Shown: piece after piece, positions 13,700 through 28,176 of the stretch
Numbering within the stretch: the stretch's first letter is position 1
How the letters are laid out: every line of letters begins with the position of its first letter
NCBI RefSeq assembly: GCF_014898815.1
Contig: NW_026515546.1
Location: 3,667,001-3,731,000, forward strand
Reading direction: 5' to 3'
Source of the DNA: Panonychus citri
Taxonomy: Eukaryota; Arthropoda; Arachnida; Trombidiformes; Tetranychidae
DNA length: 64,000 nucleotides
Notes under the pieces: model-generated
Told to the model about the DNA's origin: nothing
The model's database searches: none
What the model saw: only the letters and a program-made list of their open reading frames with translations
Made by a program: the position numbers and the translations under genes

Positions 13700-16354
13700 C
13701 AAAAATCATATCGATATTTTTGCACATATAATATATGATTATTATTTCATCTCTCTTTCTCGCTCTCTGTATATTAATATACAACCATAGGAATTCAATT
13801 CTCTACATGATTAAGCACAGATTTCTGTTCAATCATTTGAATATATTACATGGTGGAGAGAAATAGTGGAAAAAGTCATGAAAAGTTGAATCTCTTTCCT
13901 CCACTGGATCATTATCATCATTCATGGTGATTGTCATTGTTTTACCATCATCACCAGTGGTTGTTATTTCATGTGTAATCATCATGATATTATTATCATT
14001 TCATATTCAGATTCTGATAGATATTGAACTTTTTTTATATATATTTATTTCAATCACTCCCCCTGGACAACAATATATTGAATATTTTTACATATTACAA
14101 TAGTATGATAATCACAATTCAAGAATCATCATCTTAGATATTTAAATTTTTTAGCTTTCATAAAAAGTTCAATATATATCATCATGTTTATTGTGAACAA
14201 TTATCATGAAACTCACATTCATTTTTCTCAACAACAAAAACAATAACAAAACAAAAAGTTCAATCAATCAGTTTTGGGTTAGAACTTTTCTCATATTCAA
14301 TTCGAGATGAAACTTTTTTTTGATAACCTACAAATTGAGTTAATTGCTTGATTTTATCTGACGATTATCTAATTGTGGCTTGATTTTCATAGTTTACTCT
14401 TAGTATTGACCATTGAGGGTCGAAAGATAGAAGAGAAAGAGAGACAAAACAGTTCTCATAATAAATTAATTGAATTTATATGATAATTCACCAAGGGAAT
14501 TGATGTCAAAATAGATTCACAATTAATTAATGACTTTCAATTGAATCTGTACAGAAAAACTCATTAGATAAATACACTCACAGGGGAAGGTTTAAAAATA
14601 GAGATTGAATATTCAGCTAAATTCTGTGAGTTTTATTTTTTTTATTTTCCATCAAATAATTAGTATAATTTGTAAGAGGTTGATGGTCAGTTGGAAATTA
14701 GATTATCATCTCATTTAATCAATCTCCAGATATGAGATTATCTTTTTCCATCAAACTGACCAGTTGACCTTTTGTTTATCTCTACTAATCATCATCATCT
14801 TTTTTTTTCTTGATAACAATTGAATCATTTATCCTAATTAAGTACAAGAATAGTTTACCATCATCAATATGATTTAAGAGGATGGCCATTGATTCAATCT
14901 AATGGTCAATCATTATCATCTATGCTGTTGCTGGTTCATTTTAAATTATTATCATCATCTTATTATATTGTCAAGGGTTCAATTGGATTCTTGTCAATAT
15001 ACAATAACAGATGATAAATATTTGACTGGTCAAGGTGATGATGATACAATTAAATTTAACAAAATCATAATTTATATCTCTTGACCATTTGACTCTCGTC
15101 GCAACGATAATTTAGCAAGAAAGGTTAAACTTTTTAATGGTCAACACAAATGAAACACAGAGATAAACACCCAATAAATCAAACTGACCAATATCCAATT
15201 TCCAACTTACTCTTATTGTTAATATCTAAAAGGTTAAAGTTATAATAATGAGAAAATATTACTCTCAAATTGGACAGTGGTCAAGCCAAAGGAGGAGGAA
15301 GAAAATGAAAAAAAATTTGTAAGAGAAACAATAACTTATCAAAAATGATCATTAACTTTAGACTTGACCATTAAGAATCAATATTAAACAAAAAGAAAAG
15401 GCGAAAAAGAAAAATTCTGTTGAAAAATTCAGAGTTCCCATGAAATTGGATTGATGATCTTGATGTACATGATAATGAAGATAATATTAATGATGATGAT
15501 GATGATGAAGGGGAGGATGATAGACCTTTTTTCAAGGGTGTTAAGTAGGTGTGTCCGAGATGATGGTGATTGTGTGTATATTGTTGTGTGTGGGATTTAA
15601 ATTGAAATAACAACAGATAATAATGATAATGATAAGTGATAATATTGTATTGAAGATGAGGATGAAAATGACAAGCGAATGATAATGATAATGATGATCA
15701 AGGCATAAAGTTGATTGAGGATGTAACTTGATTTTACAATGAGAAAGTGAAAACATTATTAACATGATCAATAATTTTATTTGTTGATAAACATGATGAT
15801 AATCATCATGAAGATGAGCCACTAGCCACATAGAGATAAAGGAAAAAGTAATAAGATGAGGTTGCAACACGAGTTTCTTTTTTATCTTCTTCCTTATCAT
15901 CTCTCTCTCTCTCTCTCTCTTCATCTTCTTGGGTCAATCTATCATTTATCATCTATCTTGCTTTTTTCTTTCTCATCATCATTAACACAGACCAACCATC
16001 AAGGACAATCAACGGATGTTGAGTGATTATTTGGTTCATCTTCATCTTCATCCTAATCATCAATATATTTTATTATGTAAGTAAATTGAAAGAGGCTTGG
16101 CAACATCATCATCATCATCCTCTAGCATCCTCTCGCCAACGGATGTACTAAGATCAAAAGTTAACTGTAACTTTCTGTTTATCTATTGTTATCATTAAGG
16201 GAAAAAGATGAACAATAATAATCAATAATAAAAAGTTTTCATTCCTTGCAGATTCTGGTTCAATGTTTGATAGTTTATAAACACGATCATCAACATTGCC
16301 GATAAACCTTCAAAGATTAAAGCTTTTAAGCCATTAGGTTAAATCCAACATCAC

Positions 16355-16358
<4 letters not shown>

Positions 16359-16400
<42 letters not shown>
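16359..16400. repeat. (AG)n microsatellite, 42 bp
   Basis: Perfect AG run. Opposite in strand to the CT run at 15901-15920. Confidence 0.95.
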
Positions 16401-16404
<4 letters not shown>

Positions 16405-19400
16405 ACCATTTGAAAAGCTTGTTAAGATTGATGTTGGCTAATTGTTGATGTTTACCGGCATCACCATGGGTTAGGTCAATATAATCTGTTGCTCTCATTG
16501 ATTTAAAGTGAAAAATAATAAGTAAATTTGTGGTTCCTTTACTTTGCGGTTTCTCATCATTATCATCATCCTTATCCATTATCTTCATCATCTTCCATCA
16601 CCTTCCCTTTTTGTTTATCTCACTTTATTCATCCTTCTTCCCACCTTCTCTCACATTATGGATTCACCTTTGTTAATTGGATATGAGATTATCTCTAACA
16701 AACATGATAATATTACCTTTTCCTTTTTCCTCTAACCATTTAATATTTATCCTAATCTTGACCTTTTGTTGATTAAATCAGTTAATTGAAAAATTTCATT
16801 TCCATTCTTAAATTAAATTAATACCAATGGATAATGGATATCGGATTGTATTATCTGATAATCACAGTTATTATGTTTTCTCATTAATATAACTTCATTC
16901 ATTTAGATAAGATTTGCTTAATCTAATTGTTACCATGTAATTTTATATAATATCTTGAATGAAAATAAGACTAAACTGAATGTCATGTTGATGTTTGCTG
17001 ATGATGAGCTGCTAATTAATTGTTTCAAAGTAAACTTTGATGATGTTGATGATGATAGATTATTAATAATGAGCTGAATATGATATTAGCTAATTTCATG
17101 AGATGAATAGTTCTGGTGTCAACTGAACTTTTTGTTACTCTCTCTCTTGGTGAAAACTGAACAAGCGATTTATTCATGATCAAAATTGAATCATGAGGAT
17201 GATGGAGATAGAGATGATGAAAATCATTTGACATTCTTAAATTTCTGTCAAAGTTTTTTTCTTCTTCTAAATAATATCAATCAGAACTTTTCAGGCTGCG
17301 AGAAGAAATTTATTCACCATATGATAATCGTGAACTTGAAATGATCATGACTACGGTGAATTCTTAAACATTATCATGTAAATTGATTGAATGTGATTCT
17401 GAATGTTTCAAGAGTAATAAATACAAACAGACATCATGAATCATTCAGGGAGTAAATATTATCATCATCATTATTATGGTGACTATATAACCAGATACTA
17501 CAGATAATAGATTAACCAGAAATATTATTTTTCTCATCATGAATACTCTGGTGGTGAAATTGTGATATTTATTGAGAAAACTTCATTAAAGGTTTATTGT
17601 CAAATGAAGATTCAAAGTGAAAAAAAGTTCTTGAAACTTTGAATAATCTTAAAGTTTATTTATCTCTCACCTGATGAATATTAATTATGATCTTGAACTG
17701 AATTGTGAGAATCGTGGAAAAAATTTTCGAAATTTTTTGTTCTCTCTAACTAAGATTGAATTTGTGAACTTTTTCAGGAACATTTTATTCATGGGGATAA
17801 TGATGATGATTCTGATGATGAATCTCTGTTGACATTTACTTGACACTTAACAGGATGACAACAAGAAAGTATGAAAACATTTGAGTGTTAATTCAGTAGT
17901 TTCAAGTGATTCCATTGAAACAAATCAAATTTTATCATGGTGACATTAATAATCCTTGATGATGATTCAAACGAAAGTGTTACCATGATAAGACATCATG
18001 TTATCACCAAGAGGTTAATTGAGTATTTCAAACTGAGCTTTAAGAGAGAGAGAGAAAGACAAAAAAACTTTCAATAAAATTGCATTAATATTGAGTTCTA
18101 TTCAGAATAATCTGAATTCATTTTGTTATAAGTTTTCATCTTGATGATGGCGATGATGATTATGGTAAATGAAAAAGGAAACTGTCTTGTATTTATTTTG
18201 GAAGAGAAAAAGTTTCAGAAAAGTTTCAGGTTAACTTAAGGTAATCCCATCAATGAGATTTGAAAGCTTCTTCTCTCATGTCATCTTGATGATGGATTCG
18301 ATTCAATATGAATTAAGTTCATTCTGAGGTGATAATGATAATCTCATAAAGCTTTGGTGGATGATAGATGATGAAATCAGTGTGAACTTACCTGTTGTTG
18401 TGCAACTTGCGTGTCCGAACCTCCAAGTTAAGAGTAATGTGGTTATCGACTTGTATATTTGTATTCAAGAGATTTTTCTCTTTCAATTTCTCTCATATTG
18501 GATTTTTTTTTCTAGCATTGGATAAAGATGATGAGAAAGAAAATTGAAATTCGATTATGAAAAAAGTTTTCTAAGCTCGAATTTTCTTTAGTTCTAAGAA
18601 AATTCGATTATTTTCTTTTCGAGATTGAAATGAAAACATATTACACATCTCATAACACTCGCCTGATAATCAATCAATTGCTCATTGAAACAATCACTGA
18701 TTAACCATGATGATGATTTTTATGAGGAAATAAGAATGAGAAAGATGAAAAAAAATCTCATCATCAGAACTTATCCCATGTAATACTTTCGAGAGATTTT
18801 GTTTCTAATATGAATTCTGATTAATTGAATTCCATATATAAAAAGAGATACAATTTAAACGACCAAAAAGAAAAAAAGTTTCGTTCGATTTCAAGTTATT
18901 TTTCGAAATCTTTTTTATTCTTTTCCTCGAATCCCTTTGAATTGATTGAACGAACTCTCATTGTAAATTGATTGAGAGAGATGGTGCCATTGGTGAGTAA
19001 TATTATTGTAACGACAATGATGATAGATTTTGAAAGGTAATATTACAAAGGTAATGTTGAAATGAGTTCTATGGAAAAGATGATCAAGAGAACGAAAAAA
19101 GATTGTGCTAATCTTTTCTCTCTTTCTGTTTCTTTCCATCAGATGTTTTCATGGAAACAAAGAGGAAAACATGAGATTCAGAGGATGATGATGATATGAT
19201 GATTATGCTGAGAAGGAGCAGAGAAAAAGCTGCAAAGGTAAGGAAAAAACTGTCAGGGAAGAAAAAGATTCCAATAGAAAAAAAGTAATACTCATGAAAC
19301 TGTTTCTTTCCATGTCTTTTTTTTCTTTCAAGAATCGATTGAGTTTTTTCTCTCCTTTTTTCACTCCTACATCCGCATCCTCATCTTCATCTTCATCTTC

Positions 19401-21666
19401 ATCCTTCTCATCATTTTGCAGATTTCTATTTTCTCTCATAAAGAGCAGCATCACCTCTTCACGATGATTTGTTTTTATGGTTCAAAAGGCTTCTAGTTTT
19501 CGTGGATTGGTCTCATTCTGGTTCTAAAAACTGGAGAGATGATGATAACGATGATGATGAGAAGGATGAGAAGGATGAAGATGGAAGCTGAATCAAAGGA
19601 AATAAACATGATCAGCCGAATGGAAACGAGAAGGGAAAAGAGACAATAACAAATCGGATAAACTTTCATTCGAAGAGAAGATTTTTGTACTCACTTTCTC
19701 TCTCTCTTATCATCATCCCCTTTCCAAAGGGACCTGATGAGGAAGATGAGGATGAACACACAAGTTTATCTCAGGTTAATCCTCTTGAGTCGTAGGTGAG
19801 TGTCCTTTTACTCAGGCTACTGAATTTCAGGGAGGAAAACAGAAAAAAACTGCTTACCTTTTTATCTCATATTTTTCATCTAATCAATTGACCTACAAGA
19901 TATTGAAACAAATTCTGAATCATTGAAACTATTATTTTCCCTTATCCCCCAACTCAACCTTCACTCCCATGAACAATACACTCATGGATAAATATCAAGT
20001 TATTACATAATAATAATAACAATGGAATATCAACATTCTCATCATCAGATTATTGGTTAACTCTTGTGAACTAATTGCATTGTTCATTTCATTAATAATC
20101 CAGATTATCAATGGATTAACGATATCACCTTAGTTTCATGATGAAAACTATTATCAGGATTACAAATATTCAGAGTTTCAATTGAAGAGGATAATTATTT
20201 TTAATATATGAAACAATATCTTCACGATAATATTAATTATCATCACCTAATCAACTTCAATCGTCATTTAAATCATGTTATGATTGTTAATCAGTTGAAA
20301 TAATTAATATCTTGTTTGTTGACAATCAATCAAGTTGATTGTTGTTGTTGATTAGTTTAATATTGTAATAATTACCTTATACTCAATGTCAACCAAAGTT
20401 TTGATTCCAAATTGAGTTAATTGTTTCTGATTTCATGATATCGGTCAACAATTATAAGGCCTGTTAATTGTGATCAAGAGGCTCAAGACAATTTAATTAT
20501 AATTGTTGATCACGTTTTTGTTTTTCTTAATTGTTTGCAAAAATTGTGATGAATTAGTTTGATTATAGTTATGATTAAGGAGAAATTAATAAATTGTTGT
20601 TGGGTTTTTTATTTTAATCTTTGATCATCTTTGATACTTGATACTGATTTAATTTTCCAATGATTTTGACCTGATCTAAATTAATTGATTAAACCATTGA
20701 AGTTGACTCAATAGTAATTAGTGATTTAAAGTTAATCAACTGTTTGAGAAAGTATCAATACAATTAAATCAAGTAAATAAATGTTAATCATAATTAACTG
20801 ATTAATTAATAATTTGATATGAATATGAAATCAAATATCCTGATACAAGAAGAAAACAAAAAATTATATAATCATTATCATTTGCAATATTAATCAATTA
20901 TTAATTGTTAATGGTTAAAGGGTAAATTGTATTATTGGGTTAATATGAAACTGATAATTAACATCATGATTAATTAATCAAATCAGTTAATCATCTTGGT
21001 GATAAATCAATATTTCAAGTTAAATAATAAGTTTAAAAGTTTGGCTGAAGTTTTTTTTCTGGTAAATGATTAAAGTTAATGAATTGAGTTAATTGTTTGA
21101 ATTGAAATTAATGGAAAAAGTTAAACAAGTTTAACAAACTTTACAAAGGTGAACAAAAAAAAACTTGATTAGTTAACTAATTTATTGTGATTAAGACGAA
21201 AATCAATTGATAGTTTTAATCATCAATAGGATGATAATCTGTATCATAAAAAGTGTCAAGTATGGTGATGATGATTATGGATGAAATTGTCAACAAGCTT
21301 ATTACTGGTGTTGATGATGAAGAAGATGAAGATGAAGATGTGATTCTTTGCAATTAAACACGATGATGATAAATTTACTTCTCTATTAGATCAATAATAG
21401 CAGGAAGGAGATGATGATAAGGATGAGTAAAGAGAGAGAGATAGAGACAGAAAGAGTAAACTTATTATCATCATCAAGAGTTAAATATAACAGTAAATGT
21501 GATGAGCTGAAATTAAAGCTCAGACTAGTAAGTTTATTACCATTATTATCACAATGGTAATGATGATAAACTAACAGAGGAAACAGTAACAACAACAGAT
21601 GATCAAAGTGGGAGGATGAGGACGAGGATGATGATTATACAAAAGGCTATTGTAGTGTTACCAAAG

Positions 21667-21667
<1 letters not shown>

Positions 21668-21699
<32 letters not shown>
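21668..21699. repeat. (GAT)n trinucleotide repeat
   Basis: About ten perfect GAT/ATG triplets, the longest pure example of the GAT/ATC repeat scattered over the whole window. No reading frame of normal complexity crosses it, so it is not evidence of an Asp- or Met-rich protein. Confidence 0.95.
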
Positions 21700-21700
<1 letters not shown>

Positions 21701-22195
21701 GGATGCTGGTTGTGATGATTACCATGTTGTACCATCTAAATGAATACTCATCAGCTTAAAAAAAAGAGGGAAATAGGAAATCCCTTATGAGCTTTTGCTT
21801 TACCTTTTTCACAATTGTTTGATCATAAATTGTCTTCCATCATCTCATAACCCACTCTCTCATCATAATTATCAATGGACCTTCTCTCTCAGTCATTTAC
21901 TCTTGATGATAATTAATCAGTTCCAATGATGATTAATATTTATTTCAAATTTATAATGAGAATCACCTTAGGTTACATGAGATTATCATCTAGATTATAT
22001 TGATGATTTTCAACGAAAACTTTGATTCAGATTGTGATTGTGTTTGTAAAAGTGGAAGTGATATCACAAATAACAATAGAATTTGATTCTAATTTATTCA
22101 AATTAGAATTGACAAAAGAAGAAATTTATATAATAAAAAGTTTGAGACTAGAACTTTCGATGAGAGTAATTAATTTTCACAATGGAGTACGATAG

Positions 22196-22222
22196 AAAAG
22201 GGATGAAAATTTCATCCCTTTT
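22196..22222. other. Near-perfect palindrome, 13-bp arms
   Basis: AAAAGGGATGAAA and its exact complement TTTCATCCCTTTT are separated by one base. Outside the arms, GATAG and ATC continue the symmetry imperfectly. Possibly a small cruciform or a binding site; no role is visible. Confidence 0.65.
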
Positions 22223-22593
22223 ATCATCTGAAAACTCTTATTGATGAAGATCATTTAATGACCTTTAATCTGTCAAAAATTTATCACCATTGGGAAGTTA
22301 AAGGTTATCTCAATTAATGTATTTCACTTCAGTAATAACAATAATATTATCCAAGTTTATTGTCATCATCATCTTCATCCTCATCACATTTGTCTCGGTT
22401 ACTTAACCATACACAATATTTATTATTATATTAACAGTGCAGAGAAAAAAAAAACTTTTAATCATATTAATATTATGCTAACATGAAATAATAATATCGA
22501 TATGGAAAAAAATCATTCTCTTACAAGTTCGATGGCAGAAAAAAGTTCTAAGGATATAATTCATTCTTCAGGCAACAGTTTTCTTTGACATGA

Positions 22594-22596
<3 letters not shown>

Positions 22597-22626
<30 letters not shown>
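22597..22626. repeat. (TC)n microsatellite
   Basis: TC run of about 30 bp ending in TCCCTC. Confidence 0.9.
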
Positions 22627-22630
<4 letters not shown>

Positions 22631-24082
22631 TTAGTCTTTATCATCTTCATCATCATCTTCATCCTTAAACCATCAAAGTCTCTTGATGAAGATGAAGATA
22701 AACTTTACTTCCTTGTTTTCGTAATGTTATTGTTAAGATTATATTGGAAGAGAAAAAATTTACCAAACATGAATCATACTCACACAGAAACAAATTCAAA
22801 GGTGATCATCAAATTCATCATCCTGACATTCATCATCATCATCATCAATTGATTGTTCAAACCCAATCAGTTTACCTGATTGATTATCTTTAATTAACAA
22901 GCGCTCGTTAAACACATTGTAACATATAATTCTTGGTTTATGTCTAAATGAAATTCAGCTTTTTCATTTTCTTATCATGAGATTACCATGATGAACAATC
23001 AAGCAAATAAACCGGAACTTTTTTCAAGATAAACTTATCAAATCTTCACTCTCTCATGCTCCCTACATGATGATGATGACACAATAACAATAATATTAAA
23101 CATTAAATTGTCTCAATGAATAAAATGTTTACTATTTTTTTTCCTTCTCTACTTTGTCAATAATTGAATTGCAATTGAATTTCAATTTCAATTCTTGCTG
23201 TTTTTTCATCTTCATCATGCAATTGACATAATGATAATGCTGAGACAATCATCATCATCGTATTAATATTAAATTATCATCATCTATTATTAATCATTGT
23301 TATTAAGGAAACGAGATGAAAAATTTACCCAGAAGATGGTGATGAACAAGAAGAAGAGGAAAAATAATAAAAGAATTGAAATTCATTCAGAATTATTCAG
23401 AATTCATCATGAAATTTTCTTGCTTCTTGGGAAAATCATTTCAATTTCATTTTCCATTATTACTTTTTTTTTATTTCTTCATTGTTTTCTGATTGTACTT
23501 AAATATTTAATTTGATAATTGCAATTAACTTTCTGCACTCACTTCCTCCCACAATCACAATCACAAGGCAAACCTAATTAACTTTTGAATTGCAATCAGT
23601 TGCAATTGAATTAACTACAATGTTAAAATAACTAATCAATATTTAATTATACAATTATGATGGCCAATTAAAGTGATTTAATGAGTTTTGTAGGTTAAAA
23701 GATTCTGAATCTGATTGAGATTAGATTTTTTTTTCAGCAAAAATGAACCAAAAAAATTCTGGACTCTCGAAAATTCAATTCATTGGGATCAAGTTTAAGG
23801 AAATAGATGATTATCATCTTGGTGACAATTGACAACTATTATCACCGGCATCATGATAACCATCAGGTTCAGATAATGAAAATTGATGCTGAAGGAAAGT
23901 GAATTTTTTTACTCGTTCCTATGATTCAATATCGATCACAATTGAAACAAAATTTATCATTGATTCAATTTCAATGAGATGTCAAAAGAGTTTGAAACTT
24001 TATCATCTGCATCATCAGAAGGATGAGGATGTTAGAAGATGCCAAGAAAAAGATGGAGGAAGAGAGAGAGAGAGAGAGAGAG

Positions 24083-24106
24083 GGTGAGGGTGAGGGTGAG
24101 GGTGAG
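24083..24106. repeat. GGTGAG hexamer repeat, four copies
   Basis: Four tandem GGTGAG units directly follow an AG run of about 22 bp (24060-24081). They form a compound purine-rich microsatellite that is G-rich in otherwise AT-rich DNA. Confidence 0.9.
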
Positions 24107-27100
24107 TATCTTCAATTGCTGAGGAGAGTTTTTTGTTTTCTCTTTCATCATTTTCGATGAAGTTTTCATGAGTTGTTCAGAACTTTTTTCTGTCTTCAGG
24201 TTGACTAAATTTGTTTTCATCTTCTTCTCAACTGAATTGATAAGATATTTATATACAATATCATCATCATCATAATGATGATTATCTTCATGAGGATGAC
24301 AAAGGAAAACAATGAGTCTCCAAATGTTAATGTGAAATTTAAACTTGTCAATGAAGTGAAACTTTAGGAACCAGGAAGAGAGACACACATAGACTTTATC
24401 ATCATCTCATCATCATAGGATGATGACAATTTACAGATGACAAAATATGAGACCATGATGATAATGACATTGATGATTATTATGATGATAAGGATGAAAA
24501 GTGACTCAATCTCATGGAAAAAGTTTCAGAAACTTTTTTAAGCTGAAAATTCAATGTCACAATTTATCTGGAAACTCATTTATCTAAGTTTGTTTTTTTA
24601 TTATTCCTGATCTACACTTAACTTTATTACATCGTCGGCAAACAATTACTAAATTACTCAATCAAAGCGAAAATTAAATTATCAGATTATAACATTGATA
24701 ACTTTACATAATTTCCAATGACAATCATGATTAAAGTTAATTGTGTCCATGAGAAAGTAAATCAATCAAAACTCATCAGTAAAGATGAAATTTCATCTTG
24801 AATTGAAAAACTCATTGAGCGATAATCATGTAATCATTTGAATTATTCACCATGGATGATGATTCAGAGAAAGATTGTTGAATCTTTCTGATTGTTAATT
24901 ATGTAATTAATTTGATGATTAATGTAAAAAAAATGATTTCAATTCTAATCGTTAATCAAAGTTAATTCAGCTTCTTCTGTGATAATAACTACAATTTGAC
25001 TCTGAATTCTTGTTCCTTGGTGATAAATGGAAACCATTTCAATTTTCATGGTAAAGTAAACAAACTTTATGATGATTTTCAGATATTAATCAAGATAAGA
25101 TGATGATTAAACTGATTAGTTAACCACAAAATAGTTGATCAAGTTTAAATTGTTTGACCTTAGGCTTTGAAAAAAAAAAGTTGAGTCTCATTTTTAGCTC
25201 AATGGTGTAATTTTTTTCACCCAAACTTATCAACTTACAGATGAGATTCCAAGTCTTCATGGTGATTTCCATGATAATGATGAGAGTGGTTAATGATTGA
25301 TTATATTGATTTTCCTGTGGGTGCCAATGAATATTTTTCCCACTCTCCTGAAACCCAATTAACTATCTGGTTTGTTAAATTATCATCAGTTAATCAACTC
25401 AAATAGTATTAATAAATATGTTCATTGATATTATGAAAACAATCAAGGTTAAAACATATTATATGAATTGTAAGATAATGATCAACAATCAGAGGGAAAA
25501 AAAATTAAATCAGTTAATCATTTCAACCTAAATTGTGAGACTTGAACTTTTTGCTGATTCTTGGTGAGATTAATCATCTCCAATGGTCATAATATGATTT
25601 ATTTATTTGATTTAGTTAATTAATTTGAATGATGATCATGTTGATAATGAGGATAAGGATGATAAAAAGCGTTACATCAATTATCATCAGCAAGATATGA
25701 TTCATTAATTATGTTACCTTATTTTTCATCCTCATCAATTTTTCTAGCATCCTCATCCTCATCATCATCATCACCATCACCATCACCATAGTTAATGATA
25801 ATAATAATCAACTAATTGTATTAGACTTTTTTTTATTCAATTACCAGTGAAATTAAATTTTTGTTTTTTTCATCAACTAATTAACTTTCAATTTTCCGAA
25901 ACAATCAATCCAAAATTTCAATGACACAAATTTAATTTCTCTCAATTGACAATTAATTGATTTTCCTCTCTCACTCTCACTCTCTCACTCTGACTCACTC
26001 ACTTACTTTCTCTCATGAAACTTTGTAATCAAATTTTGATGATTTTGTAATGAAATTATATAAACAATCAGCTGATTAATTGTCTGACATCAATAATTGT
26101 AATTCAATTGTAATTTCATGTGGGAAAATAAATTGTCACATAAAAATGTCAACCTTTTTATTCAAGTGGACAGTTGATTTGTCCAGTATTAATTTTGATT
26201 TTTACTGTCCACTTGTTAGACTTTTAATCATCATCATCATCATCATTATTCACAGTTTTCCCTGTGAATTTCAAGCTGAGTTGAAACATATGATTGGATA
26301 ATGTTATTTTCCCATGGAAACAATCATGTTAATATAACTGTAAACATAGCACACAATTCACATAAAGACTTGGACTCTTACCCTGTAGTTTTTTGTCATC
26401 ACCACCACCACCACCACACTATCATCCTTATCATCCATCCTTCTTTTTTAACATCATCAATGGTTTTTACTATTATATCAGAATTGGAATCGTAATCACA
26501 TTTACCTCCCAATGATTTTTCATATGATTGCCTTGGGTGCCACAGATGATAATGATGAGGATGAAGATGATTGGGTTGATGATGAATCAAATTGTTCTTG
26601 GATGATAAATCTCTTGATAGCAATAAGATAGATGATGATGAAAAATTCTGGTTAAACAATAATAACAATCCAAATAAGGTTTTGGGTACAGAGTAACCGT
26701 TTCTTGATCAACCCTTTCCTTGTTTAATCTACTTCTTATCATCATCATTATCATCATCATTTTATGTCCATTGACAAGGATGAGGCTAATAATAATAATC
26801 ATTATCCTTTTACCACCATGAAGTTCAGAATTGCTGAATCAGAAGTTATCTCTCATGATGATGATGATGTGATTCTGACAACTCAATTAAACTACAAGTT
26901 TACAATGATAATAACAAAAGGTCAAGCTGAGGATGATGAAGATAATGATGATGATCCACATCATCTTCAAGGTGATGAGGATGCAAAAATGACATTTAAT
27001 GTCAGGATATATAATCATGATCAAAGTGATGTAATGAAAAGTAAAAACTTCATCATCATCATGGTCATCATCAATTTCAACCCTCATCCATTGAGGAAAA

Positions 27101-28151
27101 GGATTAATCAAACACAAAAGACACTGAGAGATTTTAATTTACACCCTCATCATCATCATCATCATCATCATCACAATAGATAATGATTCATTCAAATTAC
27201 CTTTATCATCCACCTTGATCAATCATCATCAGCATCCTCATCACTTTCACCATCATGGCAAAGGAAAGAAAAAAAGTCGAGGCCAAACAAAAACAGATTC
27301 ATCTTCATTCAAATTTAATGAAGATAATAAAAAACTTTAAATATAATATAAGATGATAATGATGATGATAATCCATCTTGCGTAAGGTTAATTATCTTAA
27401 TCTTGTCAAAACTCATTCACTTTGAACCAGTTCAACATCTTAATCTTTACCATGGGATCAATTAGATTGGCAAATTTTCATGCAGAAAATTAATTTTCAA
27501 CTGGAATCAAATTATTCTTGTATCAATCATTTCAAAGGTTTTCTACAATAGAAAATCAAATAATCAAAGGTAGAGAGAGAAAATATTTTACAAACCAAAT
27601 GAACAATTCAACTAATTGATTACAATTGTAATCCTAATCTTATATCAACAATCAAGGCAAATATCGTTGATTAATGAGGTGCTAACGTAAACATAATCCA
27701 GATAATTTCTGTTTCATTATTTGCATACACAATAAATATTAACAATTTGTCTACCTGAGTATGTATCATATATTCATTATCAAGATAAATAATCATCATC
27801 ATTTGACTATAATAGATGACCTAATGAACCGTATCAATGGTCAATCTAAACAGAAAAAAAAATATATAACAATAGGTAAATATTGAAAACGATTCATCAG
27901 TTAGTAGAGAAAAAAGTTTTTGTCTACTTTTATAGTGGTCATTTGAATACTTGGACATGAAATGTAAACAAAAATACTAAAAGATAAATACTAGGATAGG
28001 TCAGTGGAAAGTGACCTCTGTAACGAATTGAGATTTACTAGAGATTGTTTCTTTCTAAGGTCACTTGACACTTTAATTGTGCGAATAAGGTCATAGACAC
28101 AACACAAACTCAGAAAACCATTGTTACTCTTGAAGTAGCAGTTTAAAACTC

Positions 28152-28176
28152 TAGGTTAGGTTGGGTTAGGTTAGGA
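28152..28176 (+). repeat. Interstitial TTAGG-like telomeric repeat, five units
   Basis: Five consecutive pentamers read TAGGT, TAGGT, TGGGT, TAGGT, TAGGA. TTAGG is the ancestral arthropod telomere repeat. The run is short, slightly degenerate and far from any visible chromosome end. It could be a relic of repair or simply chance, but it is out of character with its neighbours. Confidence 0.5.

Larger units (their letters stand above)
11462..21667. other. Non-coding low-complexity DNA
   Basis: No supportable gene. Holds CT/AG runs (13671-13699, 15901-15920, 16359-16400), A- and T-rich stretches and repeated ATGATG/TCATCA clusters. Two weak splice-like sites stand out: a minus-strand CAG|GTAAGT at 18392 and a plus-strand pyrimidine tract plus AG at 19729. 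They are discussed under findings and are not annotated as exons. Confidence 0.65.
21700..28151. other. Non-coding low-complexity DNA
   Basis: No supportable gene. Contains a perfect hairpin (22196-22222), a CT run (22597-22626), an AG run followed by GGTGAG hexamers (24060-24106), a TCATCC/CACCAT tract (about 25748-25789), a CAC/ACC run near 26400 and a CAT run (27148-27172). ORFs at 26.0-27.2 kb are His/Asp/Ile runs from these repeats. Confidence 0.65.

Noticed and set aside
26764..27183. 139-codon plus-strand ORF rich in Asp and His
   Set aside because: The Asp and His runs follow directly from GAT and CAT microsatellites; both strands are open for the same reason.
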